A stretch of DNA of 64,000 nt from Marinibacterium anthonyi (GTDB lineage Bacteria; Pseudomonadota; Alphaproteobacteria; Rhodobacterales; Rhodobacteraceae): contig CP031585.1 of NCBI GenBank assembly GCA_003217735.2, forward strand, positions 2,715,501 through 2,779,500, read 5' to 3'. The translations under genes were made by a program, and so were the position numbers. Positions 56,204 to 64,000 of this stretch are shown here, in pieces (position 1 is the first letter of the stretch; every line of letters starts with the position of its first letter). The notes under the pieces are model-generated. The model saw nothing but the letters and a program-made list of their open reading frames with translations. It was not told the DNA's origin and ran no database searches.

Positions 56204-56779
56204 TCAGCCGTCGCCCCCCGCCAGATCCCAGCGCACCACGATGTTCGACGACCGCCACAGCGGCCCCGGGTCGGTATAACCGACCCCTTCGACCCCGCCC
56301 ATCGCCGCATAGAACCGGCGCGCGCGGTCGTTCTCGCGCACCACGGCCAGTGCCACGGCGTGGACGCCAAGCTGTTGAAAATAGGCGAAACACGCTGTCA
56401 GCAACAGCCGTCCCACCCCGGCGCCGCGCGCCGGGCCGCGAACATACAGATGCTTGATCTCCACCGCGCCGCCCATTTCGGGCTGGGTCGACGGGCCAAA
56501 GCTTGCAACTCCCAGGACATCGTCGCCCGACACGGCAAGGATGGCCCCCGTCAACGGATCCGGCGCGCCAAGGCAGGCCTGCCAATAGGGCAGGCGGCGC
56601 GCCTCGTCCAGGATCTCCAGCGCCTCGGCCGGGGCGAAACCGGCATAGGTTTCGCGCCAGACCTCGACGTGCAGCGCGGCCAGACGGGGGGCCAGACGGG
56701 GGGCCAGACGGGAGGCCAGACGGGGGGCCTCTTCGGGCCGGGCATGCCGGGTCTGCGGATCCGTGATGGCGGGCTGCAT
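56204..56779 (-). CDS. GNAT-family acetyltransferase with a DNA repeat in its N-terminus
   Basis: A 191-residue GNAT enzyme: the start of the domain is LHVEVWRETYAGFAPAEAL, acetyl-CoA binding is in LYVRGPARGAGVGRLLL, and the last strand in ALAVVRENDRARRFYAAMGG. The N-terminal residues RLASRLAPRLAPRLA are produced by four 12-bp repeats in the DNA (56678-56725); a change in repeat number would lengthen or shorten the protein by four residues without breaking the frame. Substrate unknown. It is convergent to rpiB, with 14 bp between. Confidence 0.88.
   Translation of the reverse strand: MQPAITDPQTRHARPEEAPRLASRLAPRLAPRLAALHVEVWRETYAGFAPAEALEILDEARRLPYWQACLGAPDPLTGAILAVSGDDVLGVASFGPSTQPEMGGAVEIKHLYVRGPARGAGVGRLLLTACFAYFQQLGVHAVALAVVRENDRARRFYAAMGGVEGVGYTDPGPLWRSSNIVVRWDLAGGDG
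56678..56725. repeat. In-frame 12-bp tandem repeat, four copies
   Basis: GGCCAGACGGGG occurs four times (the third with a final A), each encoding four residues of the minus-strand acetyltransferase (RLAP). Confidence 0.9.
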
Positions 56780-57138
56780 GGGCGATCTCCGTTAGCTGAC
56801 AACCTGTCGACCCCGGCGGGCATGGGCCGGCCACAGATGCGCCATCGCGGGGCCCGACCGCAAGGGGGCTCGCGCCGGGACCGGCGCCCGGCAATCCTTA
56901 ACACTTGATGAATCCGCCGCTGTAACCCATTGATATTCCTTGAAGCACCTGATGTCCCACGCGTGGGACACCCGGGGCGGACATTAGCGCTTGCGCCCGT
57001 CCGGTGCTTCGGCTAAGTCCCGCGCCATTGATCCCGCTGGCGGGGAATGGGCTCGTTCGGGGGAGACATCCCCGACGGTCCGCCGGTTGAGCATCCGCTC
57101 TGACCCCCGCCGAGGCAAGAAACCGGAAAGGATGAGCA
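56780..57138 (+). promoter_or_regulatory. Upstream region of rpsB with an 18-bp palindrome
   Basis: About 360 bases without a gene. TGTCCCACGCGTGGGACA (56953-56970) is a perfect palindrome. Downstream lies a leader of about 170 nt to rpsB. The ribosome site is AAAGGATG, just before the ATG at 57139. A leader control of rpsB by S2 is known in other bacteria but no such fold was modelled. Confidence 0.5.
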
Positions 57139-57933
57139 ATGGCTCTTACTGACTTCACCATGCGTCAGCTGCTGGAAGCTGGCGTGCACTTCGGCCACCA
57201 GACGCAGCGCTGGAACCCCCGCATGGGTCCCTATATCTACGGCTCGCGCAACGGCATCCACATTCTCGACCTGACGCAGACCGTCCCGATGCTGGACCAG
57301 GCGCTGAACGTCATCCGCGAGACCGTCGCCAAGGGCGGCCGGGTGCTGTTCGTCGGCACCAAGCGCCAGGCGGCCGCATCGATCGCGGACGCGGCCGAGA
57401 AGTCGGCGCAGTACTACATGAACCACCGCTGGCTCGGCGGCACGCTGACCAACTGGAAGACCGTCTCCCAGTCGATCAACCGCCTCAAGCAGATCGACGA
57501 GTCGATGGAAGGTGGCTTTGGCGGCCTGACCAAGAAAGAACGCCTTGGCATGGAACGCGACCAGGAGAAGCTGCAGGCGTCTCTGGGCGGGATCCGCGAA
57601 ATGGGCGGCGTGCCGGACCTGCTGTTCGTCATCGACGTCAAGAAAGAAGCGCTGGCCATCGCCGAAGCCAACAAGCTGGGCATCCCGGTCGTGGCCGTCG
57701 TCGACACCAACTGCAACCCCGAAGGCGTCGATTACGTGATCCCGGGCAACGATGACGCGGCCCGCGCCATCACGCTGTACTGCGAACTGGCCGCCAACGC
57801 CGCGCTGGAAGGCATGTCCGATCAGCTGGGCGCCGCCGGCGTCGACATCGGCGAGCTGGAAGAAGCGCCGGTCGAGGAGCTGGTCGAAGAGACCGCGCCC
57901 GCCGCAGCCGACGAGACCCCGGCCGAGGCCTGA
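57139..57933 (+). CDS. rpsB: 30S ribosomal protein S2
   Basis: S2 is needed for the late assembly of the small subunit. The 264-residue product shows [36 protein letters not shown] and [22 protein letters not shown]. The C-terminus is an acidic Ala/Glu tail ([12 protein letters not shown]) common in alphaproteobacteria. It is followed by tsf after 103 nt, the usual partner. Confidence 0.97.
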   Translation: MALTDFTMRQLLEAGVHFGHQTQRWNPRMGPYIYGSRNGIHILDLTQTVPMLDQALNVIRETVAKGGRVLFVGTKRQAAASIADAAEKSAQYYMNHRWLGGTLTNWKTVSQSINRLKQIDESMEGGFGGLTKKERLGMERDQEKLQASLGGIREMGGVPDLLFVIDVKKEALAIAEANKLGIPVVAVVDTNCNPEGVDYVIPGNDDAARAITLYCELAANAALEGMSDQLGAAGVDIGELEEAPVEELVEETAPAAADETPAEA

Positions 57934-58036
57934 TCCCGCCCCGGGCAGCCCCGCGGCGGCCCGGTGTCACGGAAATGACATGCGGGGCGGGGTAGTACCC
58001 GCCCCAAACGCAAACTGAACTTGAGGAGAGCGCCAG

Positions 58037-58912
58037 ATGGCAATCACCGCAGCAATGGTCAAGGAACTGCGCGACAGCACGGGCGCAGGCATGATGGACG
58101 CCAAGAAGGCCCTGACGGAAACCGACGGTGACATGGAAGCCGCTGTCGACTGGCTGCGCACCAAGGGTCTTGCGAAAGCCGCCAAGAAATCCGGTCGCAC
58201 CGCGGCCGAAGGCCTGGTGGCCGTGGCGATCGACGGCGGCAAGGGTGTCGCGGTCGAGGTGAACTCGGAAACCGACTTCGTGGCCAAGAACGCCGACTTC
58301 CAGGCGATGGTCCAGAAGATCGCCGACACCGCGCTGACCGTGTCGGACATCGACGCGCTGAACGCCGTCAATGTCGGCGGCAAGCCGGTTTCGGAAATGA
58401 TCACCGACGCCATCGCCAAGATCGGCGAAAACATGTCCGTGCGCCGCATGTCCACAATCGAAGGCGAAAACGTCGTGTCCTACGTGCACAACGCGGCCGC
58501 GCCCGGCATGGGCAAGATCGGCGTGCTGGTCGCGATGACCGGTGGTGACGAAGCGCTTGGCAAGCAGATCGCCATGCATATCGCCGCTGTGAACCCGGCC
58601 GCCCTGAACGAAGATTCGCTGGATCCGGCGGTCGTCGAGAAGGAAAAGCAGGTTCAGATGGACATCGCCCGCGAAAGCGGCAAGCCGGAAGCCGTCATCG
58701 AGAAGATGATCGTCGGCCGGATGAAGAAGTTCATGGCCGAAGTGACCCTGGTCAACCAGCAGTTCGTGGTGAACCCGGACCTGACCGTGGGGGCCGCCGC
58801 CAAGGAAGCCGGCGCCGAGATCACCGGATTCGTCCGGCTGGAAGTCGGCGAAGGCATCGAGAAGAAGGAAGAAGACTTCGCAGCCGAGGTCGCCAAGGCG
58901 GCACAGGGCTGA
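58037..58912 (+). CDS. tsf: Elongation factor Ts
   Basis: EF-Ts recycles EF-Tu by releasing GDP. The 291-residue product begins with the UBA-like module [24 protein letters not shown], followed by the core with [16 protein letters not shown], the invariant TDFV motif. The ATG has GAGGAG 8 nt upstream. It ends at two successive hairpins. Co-transcription with rpsB is expected. Confidence 0.97.
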   Translation: MAITAAMVKELRDSTGAGMMDAKKALTETDGDMEAAVDWLRTKGLAKAAKKSGRTAAEGLVAVAIDGGKGVAVEVNSETDFVAKNADFQAMVQKIADTALTVSDIDALNAVNVGGKPVSEMITDAIAKIGENMSVRRMSTIEGENVVSYVHNAAAPGMGKIGVLVAMTGGDEALGKQIAMHIAAVNPAALNEDSLDPAVVEKEKQVQMDIARESGKPEAVIEKMIVGRMKKFMAEVTLVNQQFVVNPDLTVGAAAKEAGAEITGFVRLEVGEGIEKKEEDFAAEVAKAAQG

Positions 58913-58922
58913 GTCGTTCCTT

Positions 58923-58945
58923 CTGCCGAATCGCTGATTCGGCAG
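58923..58945 (+). terminator. First hairpin after tsf
   Basis: CTGCCGAATC, loop GCT, GATTCGGCAG: perfect 10-bp arms, no T-run. It may protect the transcript 3' end or act with the next hairpin. Confidence 0.6.
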
Positions 58946-58956
58946 GTGAGACCTTG

Positions 58957-58994
58957 AAAACCCGGGGGGCGCGCCTGCGCTGCCCGGGTTTTTT
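58957..58994 (+). terminator. Rho-independent terminator of rpsB-tsf
   Basis: AAAACCCGGG ... CCCGGGTTTTTT with a GC-rich loop of 16 nt. Typical intrinsic terminator. Confidence 0.9.
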
Positions 58995-59522
58995 CGTGCC
59001 TGGATGACGGGTGCCGCGTCCGGCCAGGGGGCGTCCGGAATGGCCAAGCCCAGACGAGGGGCGAAAAAAACCGGACGGCACGTACAGCACCGTCCGGTTA
59101 TCCGCAGAAAATGCGGGACTGGTTACTGAAACTGAGGCCGCGCCAGTGGCGCGACCCCAGCTGTCCGAACGGCCCCGTGTGACAATGGGGATGGGGCGGG
59201 ACCGACCAGACCCGGCCCGGAACGCGGAAAATACACGTCCGAACCGGTCCGGCTATGCCGGGAGAGCCAGAGGGCCCTGAAATCACAGGGATCTTGACCC
59301 AAGGTTCCATGGCCAAAGCCACCACTCACGGAACATCTACAAACTGCTGTTTTTGCTTGGGTTTCGGTAGTCCGGGATTCCTTACCATACGTTACTTTCA
59401 TGCGTATTTGCCTTTTGGGTATCCCAAAAGCATCACAAATTCATGAAACTTGGTTATTATATAAGCGGAATTTGAATGCGTGCGCAGGCTTGGCCCGTAC
59501 CCGGGCGGCCCGATCGGGCGAT
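58995..59522. other. Non-coding stretch between convergent tsf and luxR
   Basis: About 530 bases, GC-rich at first and AT-rich from about 59340. It contains the 19-bp palindrome CTTTTGGG-TAT-CCCAAAAG at 59412-59430. The largest frame (59255-59446) resembles no protein. The palindrome could serve as terminator for the minus-strand luxR gene. Confidence 0.6.
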
Positions 59523-60278
59523 TCAGGCTTCGAGCACGAACATCTGGTTGTGCAGCGCGGCCTTCAGCACGGCTTGTGCGGTGGTCTCGACCGCCAGGGC
59601 CTCGCGGGCCAGGCGCAGGTGCTTTTCGACGGTGGCCGAGGTCAGACCCATGAGCACCGCGATGTCCTGCGTGGTCTTTCCGTCGCCGACCCATTCCAGC
59701 GCCTCGCGCTGGCGCTTGGTCAACGACCGCGTGGGTGTCGAATAGGGCAGGGTGAGGATCTTGAGATGGGCGATGTTGTTGATCAGCTGGATGTCGTGGC
59801 CGTGTTCGGCCCAGACCTCGTCGATCTCGTCCTGGGTCAGGTCGCGCCGCGCCGCCAGCGAAATGGCGCCCTTGGACCGGACAGAAACGGATTTGAAGCT
59901 GATCGTGTAGCCGGCGTTCACGCCGAAGCGGGTGTTGAAATCGTAAACCCGCATCTCTTCCTTGGTCATGGTGCCCGAGGCGACCATCTGCTGGATCGCG
60001 CGCCAGCTGCAGGCGCCTTCGTTGCTCAGCGCCCAGCGGGTCATCGGCGCGTGGAAATAGCGCCCTTCGTCCATGAATCCCTTGATATATTCAGGGCGGT
60101 GGTTGGTCAGGATGATGAAATCCTCGGGGTCGCCCAGCGAGGTCTCGGTGCGGTACCGCGTGAATCCGTAGATCAGCCGGTCGAAACCGTATTCTTCCAT
60201 CTTGCTGGTATGCGCAGACCAGAGCTCTTCAAGACTGCGCGCATTGGTGAGGAAAAACAGGTACTCCTTCAGGGTCAT
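59523..60278 (-). CDS. LuxR-family regulator with autoinducer-binding-type domain
   Basis: A 251-residue regulator. The N-terminal 165 residues correspond to the autoinducer-binding domain of quorum-sensing LuxR proteins ([31 protein letters not shown]) and the C-terminus holds the LuxR helix-turn-helix ([21 protein letters not shown] then [16 protein letters not shown]). No acyl-homoserine-lactone synthase is nearby, so it would be an orphan. It overlaps aroQ by 4 bp, an unusual pairing of a regulator with a metabolic gene, repeated in related genera by my memory. Confidence 0.88.
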   Translation of the reverse strand: MTLKEYLFFLTNARSLEELWSAHTSKMEEYGFDRLIYGFTRYRTETSLGDPEDFIILTNHRPEYIKGFMDEGRYFHAPMTRWALSNEGACSWRAIQQMVASGTMTKEEMRVYDFNTRFGVNAGYTISFKSVSVRSKGAISLAARRDLTQDEIDEVWAEHGHDIQLINNIAHLKILTLPYSTPTRSLTKRQREALEWVGDGKTTQDIAVLMGLTSATVEKHLRLAREALAVETTAQAVLKAALHNQMFVLEA

Positions 60279-60727
60279 GGCAGTCCTGCCTCTTCAACAA
60301 AATGGCCGTTCAGCGCGTCCAGCGCCAGGATATAGCTTTGCGGGCCAAAGCCGCAGATCTGACCCAACGCGACCGGCGCGATGTGGGACAGGTGCCGGAA
60401 GGCTTCCCGCGCGTGGATGTTGGACAAATGTACCTCGACAACCGGAAGCTCTACAGAGGAAAGCGCGTCCCGGATGGCAACCGACGTGTGGGTCAGGGCG
60501 CCGGCGTTCAGGACGATGCCATCCTGCACGCCCCGGGCGGCATGAATCGCGTCGATCAATACGCCCTCGTGATTCGATTGCATGAATTCCAGTCCCATCC
60601 CGAGCGATTCGGCATGAGTCCGGCAAGCCGTCTCGATCATGGTCAGCGTCGTTCGTCCGTAGACTTCAGGTTGCCGCGTCCCAAGAAGGTTAAGATTCGG
60701 CCCGTTCAACACGAGTACCGACGTCAT
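60275..60727 (-). CDS. aroQ: 3-dehydroquinate dehydratase type II
   Basis: AroQ carries out the third step of the shikimate pathway, trans-elimination of water from dehydroquinate. The 150-residue product has the full type II signature: [21 protein letters not shown], with the catalytic Tyr in VYG and Arg in TRQP, NHEG, and [14 protein letters not shown]. It is upstream of the LuxR gene and overlaps it by 4 bp. Size and motifs are complete. Confidence 0.95.
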   Translation of the reverse strand: MTSVLVLNGPNLNLLGTRQPEVYGRTTLTMIETACRTHAESLGMGLEFMQSNHEGVLIDAIHAARGVQDGIVLNAGALTHTSVAIRDALSSVELPVVEVHLSNIHAREAFRHLSHIAPVALGQICGFGPQSYILALDALNGHFVEEAGLP

Positions 60728-60849
60728 TCCACCTCACTCCTTCGGTCCGTATGCTTAACGGGGACACAGTGGTGCTGTCCAGTTTACGCTTCCGCAAAGC
60801 TTCTCACCTCGGACTATTCGTAGGCGAGTGTCCCCATATCCCCTACGTC

Positions 60850-61326
60850 TCATGACGCGGGATCAAATACAACCATTGCCAACCATTCGGCAACCAGCGC
60901 CGGGGTCGCGTGGCCTTCGATTTCCACGGACAAGACGTTTTCCCGCAACAACTCGGTTGCTGAGCGTTTTCGCGCTGATTTCAAGGTAAAGCGCCCGCGC
61001 AGCCGGCTGCCGGCGCGGACCGGCGACAGGAACCGCAGCTTGTTGAAGCCGTAGTTGATCGACATCTCCTGCCCCGGTGTTTCGGCGAAACAATCATAGG
61101 CAAAGCGGCTGGCCAGCGACAATGTCAGGAACCCGTGGGCGATCGTGCCGCCAAAGGGAGTCTCGGTCGCGGCGCGGGCCGGGTCCACGTGAATCCATTG
61201 GTCATCATGGGTCACCCTGGCGAACTGGTCGATCATGGCCTGGTCCACGGTGATCCAGTCCGATACCCCCACCTCGGTGCCAAGCTGTGCCTCGGCCGCG
61301 GCCAGCGCAGTGTCGATTGCGGTCAT
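60850..61326 (-). CDS. MaoC-like hydratase
   Basis: A 158-residue single hot-dog-fold enoyl-CoA hydratase of the MaoC/PhaJ group. The hydratase motif is in VTHDDQWIHVDPARAA and FGGTIAHGFLTLSLASRF, with the Asp and His of the active site. The ATG at 61326 starts MTAIDTALAAAEAQ. It ends 12 nt after the oxidoreductase that precedes it on the same strand, so the two may be one unit acting on acyl-CoA or enoyl compounds. Confidence 0.9.
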   Translation of the reverse strand: MTAIDTALAAAEAQLGTEVGVSDWITVDQAMIDQFARVTHDDQWIHVDPARAATETPFGGTIAHGFLTLSLASRFAYDCFAETPGQEMSINYGFNKLRFLSPVRAGSRLRGRFTLKSARKRSATELLRENVLSVEIEGHATPALVAEWLAMVVFDPAS

Positions 61327-61337
61327 CTTCCGTCCTC

Positions 61338-62336
61338 TCATTCCGGATCGGGGCCGACGCGCACCATGCGCTTGCCCCGGTTGTCCCCCGCCAGCAGCCC
61401 GATCAGCGCCGCCGGTGCGTGGTCGAGCCCTTCGACGATGTCCTCGGTCACCTTGACCTGTCCGCTTTCAACCCATCCCTTCAGCGCGCGCAGCGCCTTG
61501 GGATCGTCGCGCGCGTGGTCCATCACGATGAATCCTTCCATCCGCAATCGTTTGACGACGACCAGTCCGGGCAGGTTGCGCGGGCCCACGGGTGCGGCGT
61601 TGTCATACTGGCTGACCGCGCCGCAACAGACCACGCGGCCATGGGTGTTCATGTGAAACAGTGCGGTTTCCAGAACCGTGCCGCCGACATTGTCGAAATA
61701 GACGTCGACGCCATCGGGGCAGGCCGCCTTGAGCCGCGCGTTCAGCCCCTGTTCGCGGTAGTCGAGGCAGGCGTCAAAGCCCAGTTCCTCGACCACCCAG
61801 CGGCATTTCTCGGCGCCCCCGGCGATGCCCACGGCGCGGCACCCCATCGCCTTGGCGATCTGGCCCACGTAGCCGCCCACCGACCCCGCCGCGGCCGAGA
61901 CCAGCACCGTTTCGCCCGACATCACCCGGCCGACACCGACCAGCCCGTGATAGGCCGTCTTGCCGGCAATACCGTAGACCGACAGCAGGTGCGACAGCGG
62001 CTTCAGGTCGGGCATCTTCTGAACCACGCGGTCGGGGCGGACGACCTCTTCGGCCCAGACGGCTTCGGCCGCGACGATGTCGCCGGGGGCAAAGCGGGGC
62101 GACCGGCTTTCGACCACCTCGCAGATCGCGTAGGTCGGCATGACATCGCCCGCCAGCACCGGCGCGCGATAGGTGGCGCCCTGCAGCCAGGACCGGTTGG
62201 CCGCGTCGATCGACATCAGGATGACCCGCAGGCGAACCTCTCCGTCCCGGGGAACGGGCGGCGGGGCGTCTTCGATCCGGTAGGTTTCGGGTGTCAGCGG
62301 CCCCTTGGGCAGCGCTGCGACAACGATCTGTTTCAT
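61338..62336 (-). CDS. NADP-dependent medium-chain reductase (CurA/YncB type)
   Basis: A 332-residue zinc-free alcohol-dehydrogenase-like reductase of the leukotriene B4 dehydrogenase/curcumin reductase group. It has the GroES-like N-terminal domain (VRLRVILMSIDAANRSWL) and a Rossmann domain with SAAAGSVGGYVGQIAKAMGC. The end PAALIGLLAGDNRGKRMVRVG is the family ending. ATG at 62336 was chosen; the longer frame to 62459 would overlap the divergent phosphatase. Substrates of the family are enones or similar; the natural one here is unknown. Confidence 0.92.
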   Translation of the reverse strand: MKQIVVAALPKGPLTPETYRIEDAPPPVPRDGEVRLRVILMSIDAANRSWLQGATYRAPVLAGDVMPTYAICEVVESRSPRFAPGDIVAAEAVWAEEVVRPDRVVQKMPDLKPLSHLLSVYGIAGKTAYHGLVGVGRVMSGETVLVSAAAGSVGGYVGQIAKAMGCRAVGIAGGAEKCRWVVEELGFDACLDYREQGLNARLKAACPDGVDVYFDNVGGTVLETALFHMNTHGRVVCCGAVSQYDNAAPVGPRNLPGLVVVKRLRMEGFIVMDHARDDPKALRALKGWVESGQVKVTEDIVEGLDHAPAALIGLLAGDNRGKRMVRVGPDPE

Positions 62337-62394
62337 CTCTTCCTCCTGTGCCGGAGCCCGGCTAGGGTCGCGCCCGACCACAGGGGGCCGGCCT

Positions 62395-63054
62395 TTGACC
62401 AAGACATACCCGCAACCGCGCTTTGCGCCGCCTCCGGGCTTTTGCGACATTCTTCTCATACGTCACGGGACATCCCAACCCGCCGATCCCGACAGGCCCT
62501 TTCCGATGGCCGACGGGCAGGGCGACCCGGCGCTTGCGCCCGAAGGCGAGGCCCAGGCACAGGCCATCGCCGACCGCCTGAGAACCCGGCCCATCGCCGC
62601 GATCTACGTCACAACCCTGCGCCGCACCCACCAGACGGCGGCGCCGCTGGCCACCGCCCTGGGCCTGACCCCACGGGTCGAACCCCGCCTGCGCGAGGTC
62701 TTCCTGGGCGACTGGGACGGCGGGCTTTACCGCAAGATGGCGGCCGAACGACACCCCACCTACGTCAAGGCGCACGAGACCGGCGATTGGGGCCATATCC
62801 CCGGCGCGGAAACCACCGCCGCGCTGCGCGCCCGCGTCGAGGCCGGGCTGGTCGACATCGCCGCGCGCCATCCCGACCAGCTGGTCGCCGTCTTCTCGCA
62901 CGGGGGCGCCATCGGCGCGGCGCTGGACCTGGCGACCGGTGCGCGGCCCAACAGCTTTGCCGGCACGGCCAACGGCGCCATTGCCCGGCTGGTCATGCAG
63001 GGCGACACGCGGATCCTGCGGGGCTTCAACGATTGCGCACATCTGGACGGCTGA
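62395..63054 (+). CDS. Histidine phosphatase family protein
   Basis: A 219-residue phosphoglycerate-mutase-like phosphatase. The catalytic motif is ILLIRHGTSQPA (RHG), the second His is in VFSHGGAIGAAL, and an Arg pair is in VTTLRRTHQTAAPLA with Glu in LREVFLGDWDG. It probably starts with TTG at 62395 (GGGGG upstream), since the earlier frame start at 62305 lies inside the divergent reductase gene. Substrate unknown. It ends directly before the stop of the next minus-strand gene. Confidence 0.85.
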   Translation: MTKTYPQPRFAPPPGFCDILLIRHGTSQPADPDRPFPMADGQGDPALAPEGEAQAQAIADRLRTRPIAAIYVTTLRRTHQTAAPLATALGLTPRVEPRLREVFLGDWDGGLYRKMAAERHPTYVKAHETGDWGHIPGAETTAALRARVEAGLVDIAARHPDQLVAVFSHGGAIGAALDLATGARPNSFAGTANGAIARLVMQGDTRILRGFNDCAHLDG

Positions 63055-64000
63055 TCAGTCGAAGGTCACCACCACCTTGCCGGTGACCTTTCGGTCCTGC
63101 ATCGCTTCCAGCGCTTCGCCCGCCTTTTCAAGCGGATAGCGCGCGGTGATGCGCGGGCGAATCTTGCCGTCCCGGTACATCGCGAACAATTCGTAGACGT
63201 TTTTCGCATGCCCCTTGGGGTCGCGCATCACCGAGGCCCCCCAGAAAACGCCGACGATCTGGCAGGACTTCAGCAACGTCAGGTTCAGCGGGATCTTCGG
63301 GATCCCGGCGGGAAAGCCCACCACCAGGTACCGTCCGTCCCAGCCCATAGACCGGATCACCGGTTCGGCGTAATCGCCGCCCACCGCGTCATAGGCCACG
63401 GTCACGCCATTGGGCCCCGCCAGGTCCTTCAACCTCGCCGACAGCGCCTTTTGCGCATCGCGATCCATCTCGCGCGGATAGACGATCGTTTCATCCGCGC
63501 CGATCTTGCGGCAAAAGGCGGCCTTGTCCTCGGACGACACGCCGGCGATGACCCGCGCGCCCATGGCCTTGCCCAGTTCGATCGCCGCCGCCCCGACACC
63601 GCCCGACGCGCCCAGGATGAACAGCTTGTCGCCGGGCTTGAGATAACCGCGATCCTTCAGCGCGTGGTAGGACGTGCCATAGGTAAAGACGAAACAGGCG
63701 GCCTCGTCATAGGGCATCTCGTCCGGGATTTTCGTCGCCCGCTTCGCATCGGCACAGACGAATTCCGCGAACCCGCCATGCCCGGTCAGCGCCAGCACCC
63801 GGTCGCCGGTCTTGAAGGATGTCACACCTTCGCCAAGCGCATCGACAACGCCCGCAACCTCGCCCCCCGGGGCAAACGGGCGGGGCGGTTTCATCTGGTA
63901 CAGGTCCCGGATCATCAGCGTATCGGGAAAATTCACCCCCGCCGCGTGAACGGCGATCCGGATCTGGCCGGGCCCCGGTTCGGGCACCGGCATGTCGGCC
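63055..64000 (-). CDS. NADPH:quinone reductase-like medium-chain dehydrogenase, 5' end outside
   Basis: Part of a zinc-free quinone oxidoreductase/enoyl reductase, at least 315 residues visible. The reading frame is open to the edge (the family's usual start lies some 20 residues further left of MPVPEPGPGQIRI). The GroES-like domain has HAAGVNFPDTLMIRD and PGGEVAGVVDALG, and the Rossmann domain has FILGASGGVGAAAIELGKAMGA. The ending MQDRKVTGKVVVTFD is complete. Convergent to the phosphatase, with adjacent stops. Confidence 0.92.
   Translation of the reverse strand, partial: ADMPVPEPGPGQIRIAVHAAGVNFPDTLMIRDLYQMKPPRPFAPGGEVAGVVDALGEGVTSFKTGDRVLALTGHGGFAEFVCADAKRATKIPDEMPYDEAACFVFTYGTSYHALKDRGYLKPGDKLFILGASGGVGAAAIELGKAMGARVIAGVSSEDKAAFCRKIGADETIVYPREMDRDAQKALSARLKDLAGPNGVTVAYDAVGGDYAEPVIRSMGWDGRYLVVGFPAGIPKIPLNLTLLKSCQIVGVFWGASVMRDPKGHAKNVYELFAMYRDGKIRPRITARYPLEKAGEALEAMQDRKVTGKVVVTFD

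Overview
The window looks like a chromosomal segment of a GC-rich marine-type alphaproteobacterium, most likely Rhodobacterales (Roseobacter group or a relative). The right half carries core genes in an order and style typical of that group (rplU-rpmA, obgE-proB-proA, chpT of the CtrA phosphorelay, olsB-olsA for ornithine lipids, rpsB-tsf, a LuxR regulator next to aroQ). No genome was consulted, so the assignment is inference.

The window falls into two parts. Positions 1 to about 34634 are an accessory region that behaves like a genomic island. It ends in a tyrosine-recombinase integrase (33079-34407, minus) followed by a 45-nt fragment equal to the 3' part of a tRNA-Arg(CCG), which is the expected duplicated attachment site. 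The intact tRNA and the other island end should lie left of the window. Inside the island, from left to right: an L,D-transpeptidase end and a small lipoprotein; a decayed IS3-family element into which an IS21-family element (istA/istB) has jumped with a 6-bp target duplication; an HxlR regulator divergent from an old-yellow-enzyme gene and a TIM-barrel 'abortive infection'-type protein; a 12-gene minus-strand operon (9.7 kb, 7823-17411) for copper, thiol and lipoprotein handling in the envelope; its divergent MerR regulator; a scrapyard of IS66, IS21 and IS481 pieces; cytochrome bd (cydABX); a copper-type P1B ATPase with its own MerR-family-type promoter; a broken hypothetical gene; a NarL-type two-component system; and a ferric-iron ABC importer.

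The envelope operon is the most striking part. Two Sco proteins, DsbB, a DsbA-like thioredoxin, a PCuAC copper chaperone, a LytM peptidase, a DUF411 protein, a ZIP transporter, LspA, Lnt, a 55-residue membrane protein and a penicillin-acylase-like protein without the usual nucleophile are packed with 0 to 25-nt gaps. A MerR-type promoter with a 19-bp spacer sits at its head, and a second near-identical copy lies upstream of cydABX. The likely theme is metal-triggered rebuilding of periplasmic copper, disulfide, lipoprotein and respiratory functions.

From 35248 to 64000 the sequence is ordinary core or core-like DNA: an RTX calcium-binding protein, an MFS transporter whose natural start codon appears to be ATA, an HlyD-type membrane-fusion pair, a DASS/SLC13 carboxylate transporter, tRNA-Ser(CGA), two tandem paralogous RTX proteins, two DUF2059 proteins, rplU-rpmA, GNAT enzymes, obgE-proB-proA, chpT, DUF3553, olsBA, rpiB, rpsB-tsf, LuxR-aroQ, a MaoC hydratase, two medium-chain reductases and a histidine phosphatase. 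No rRNA or CRISPR array was seen.
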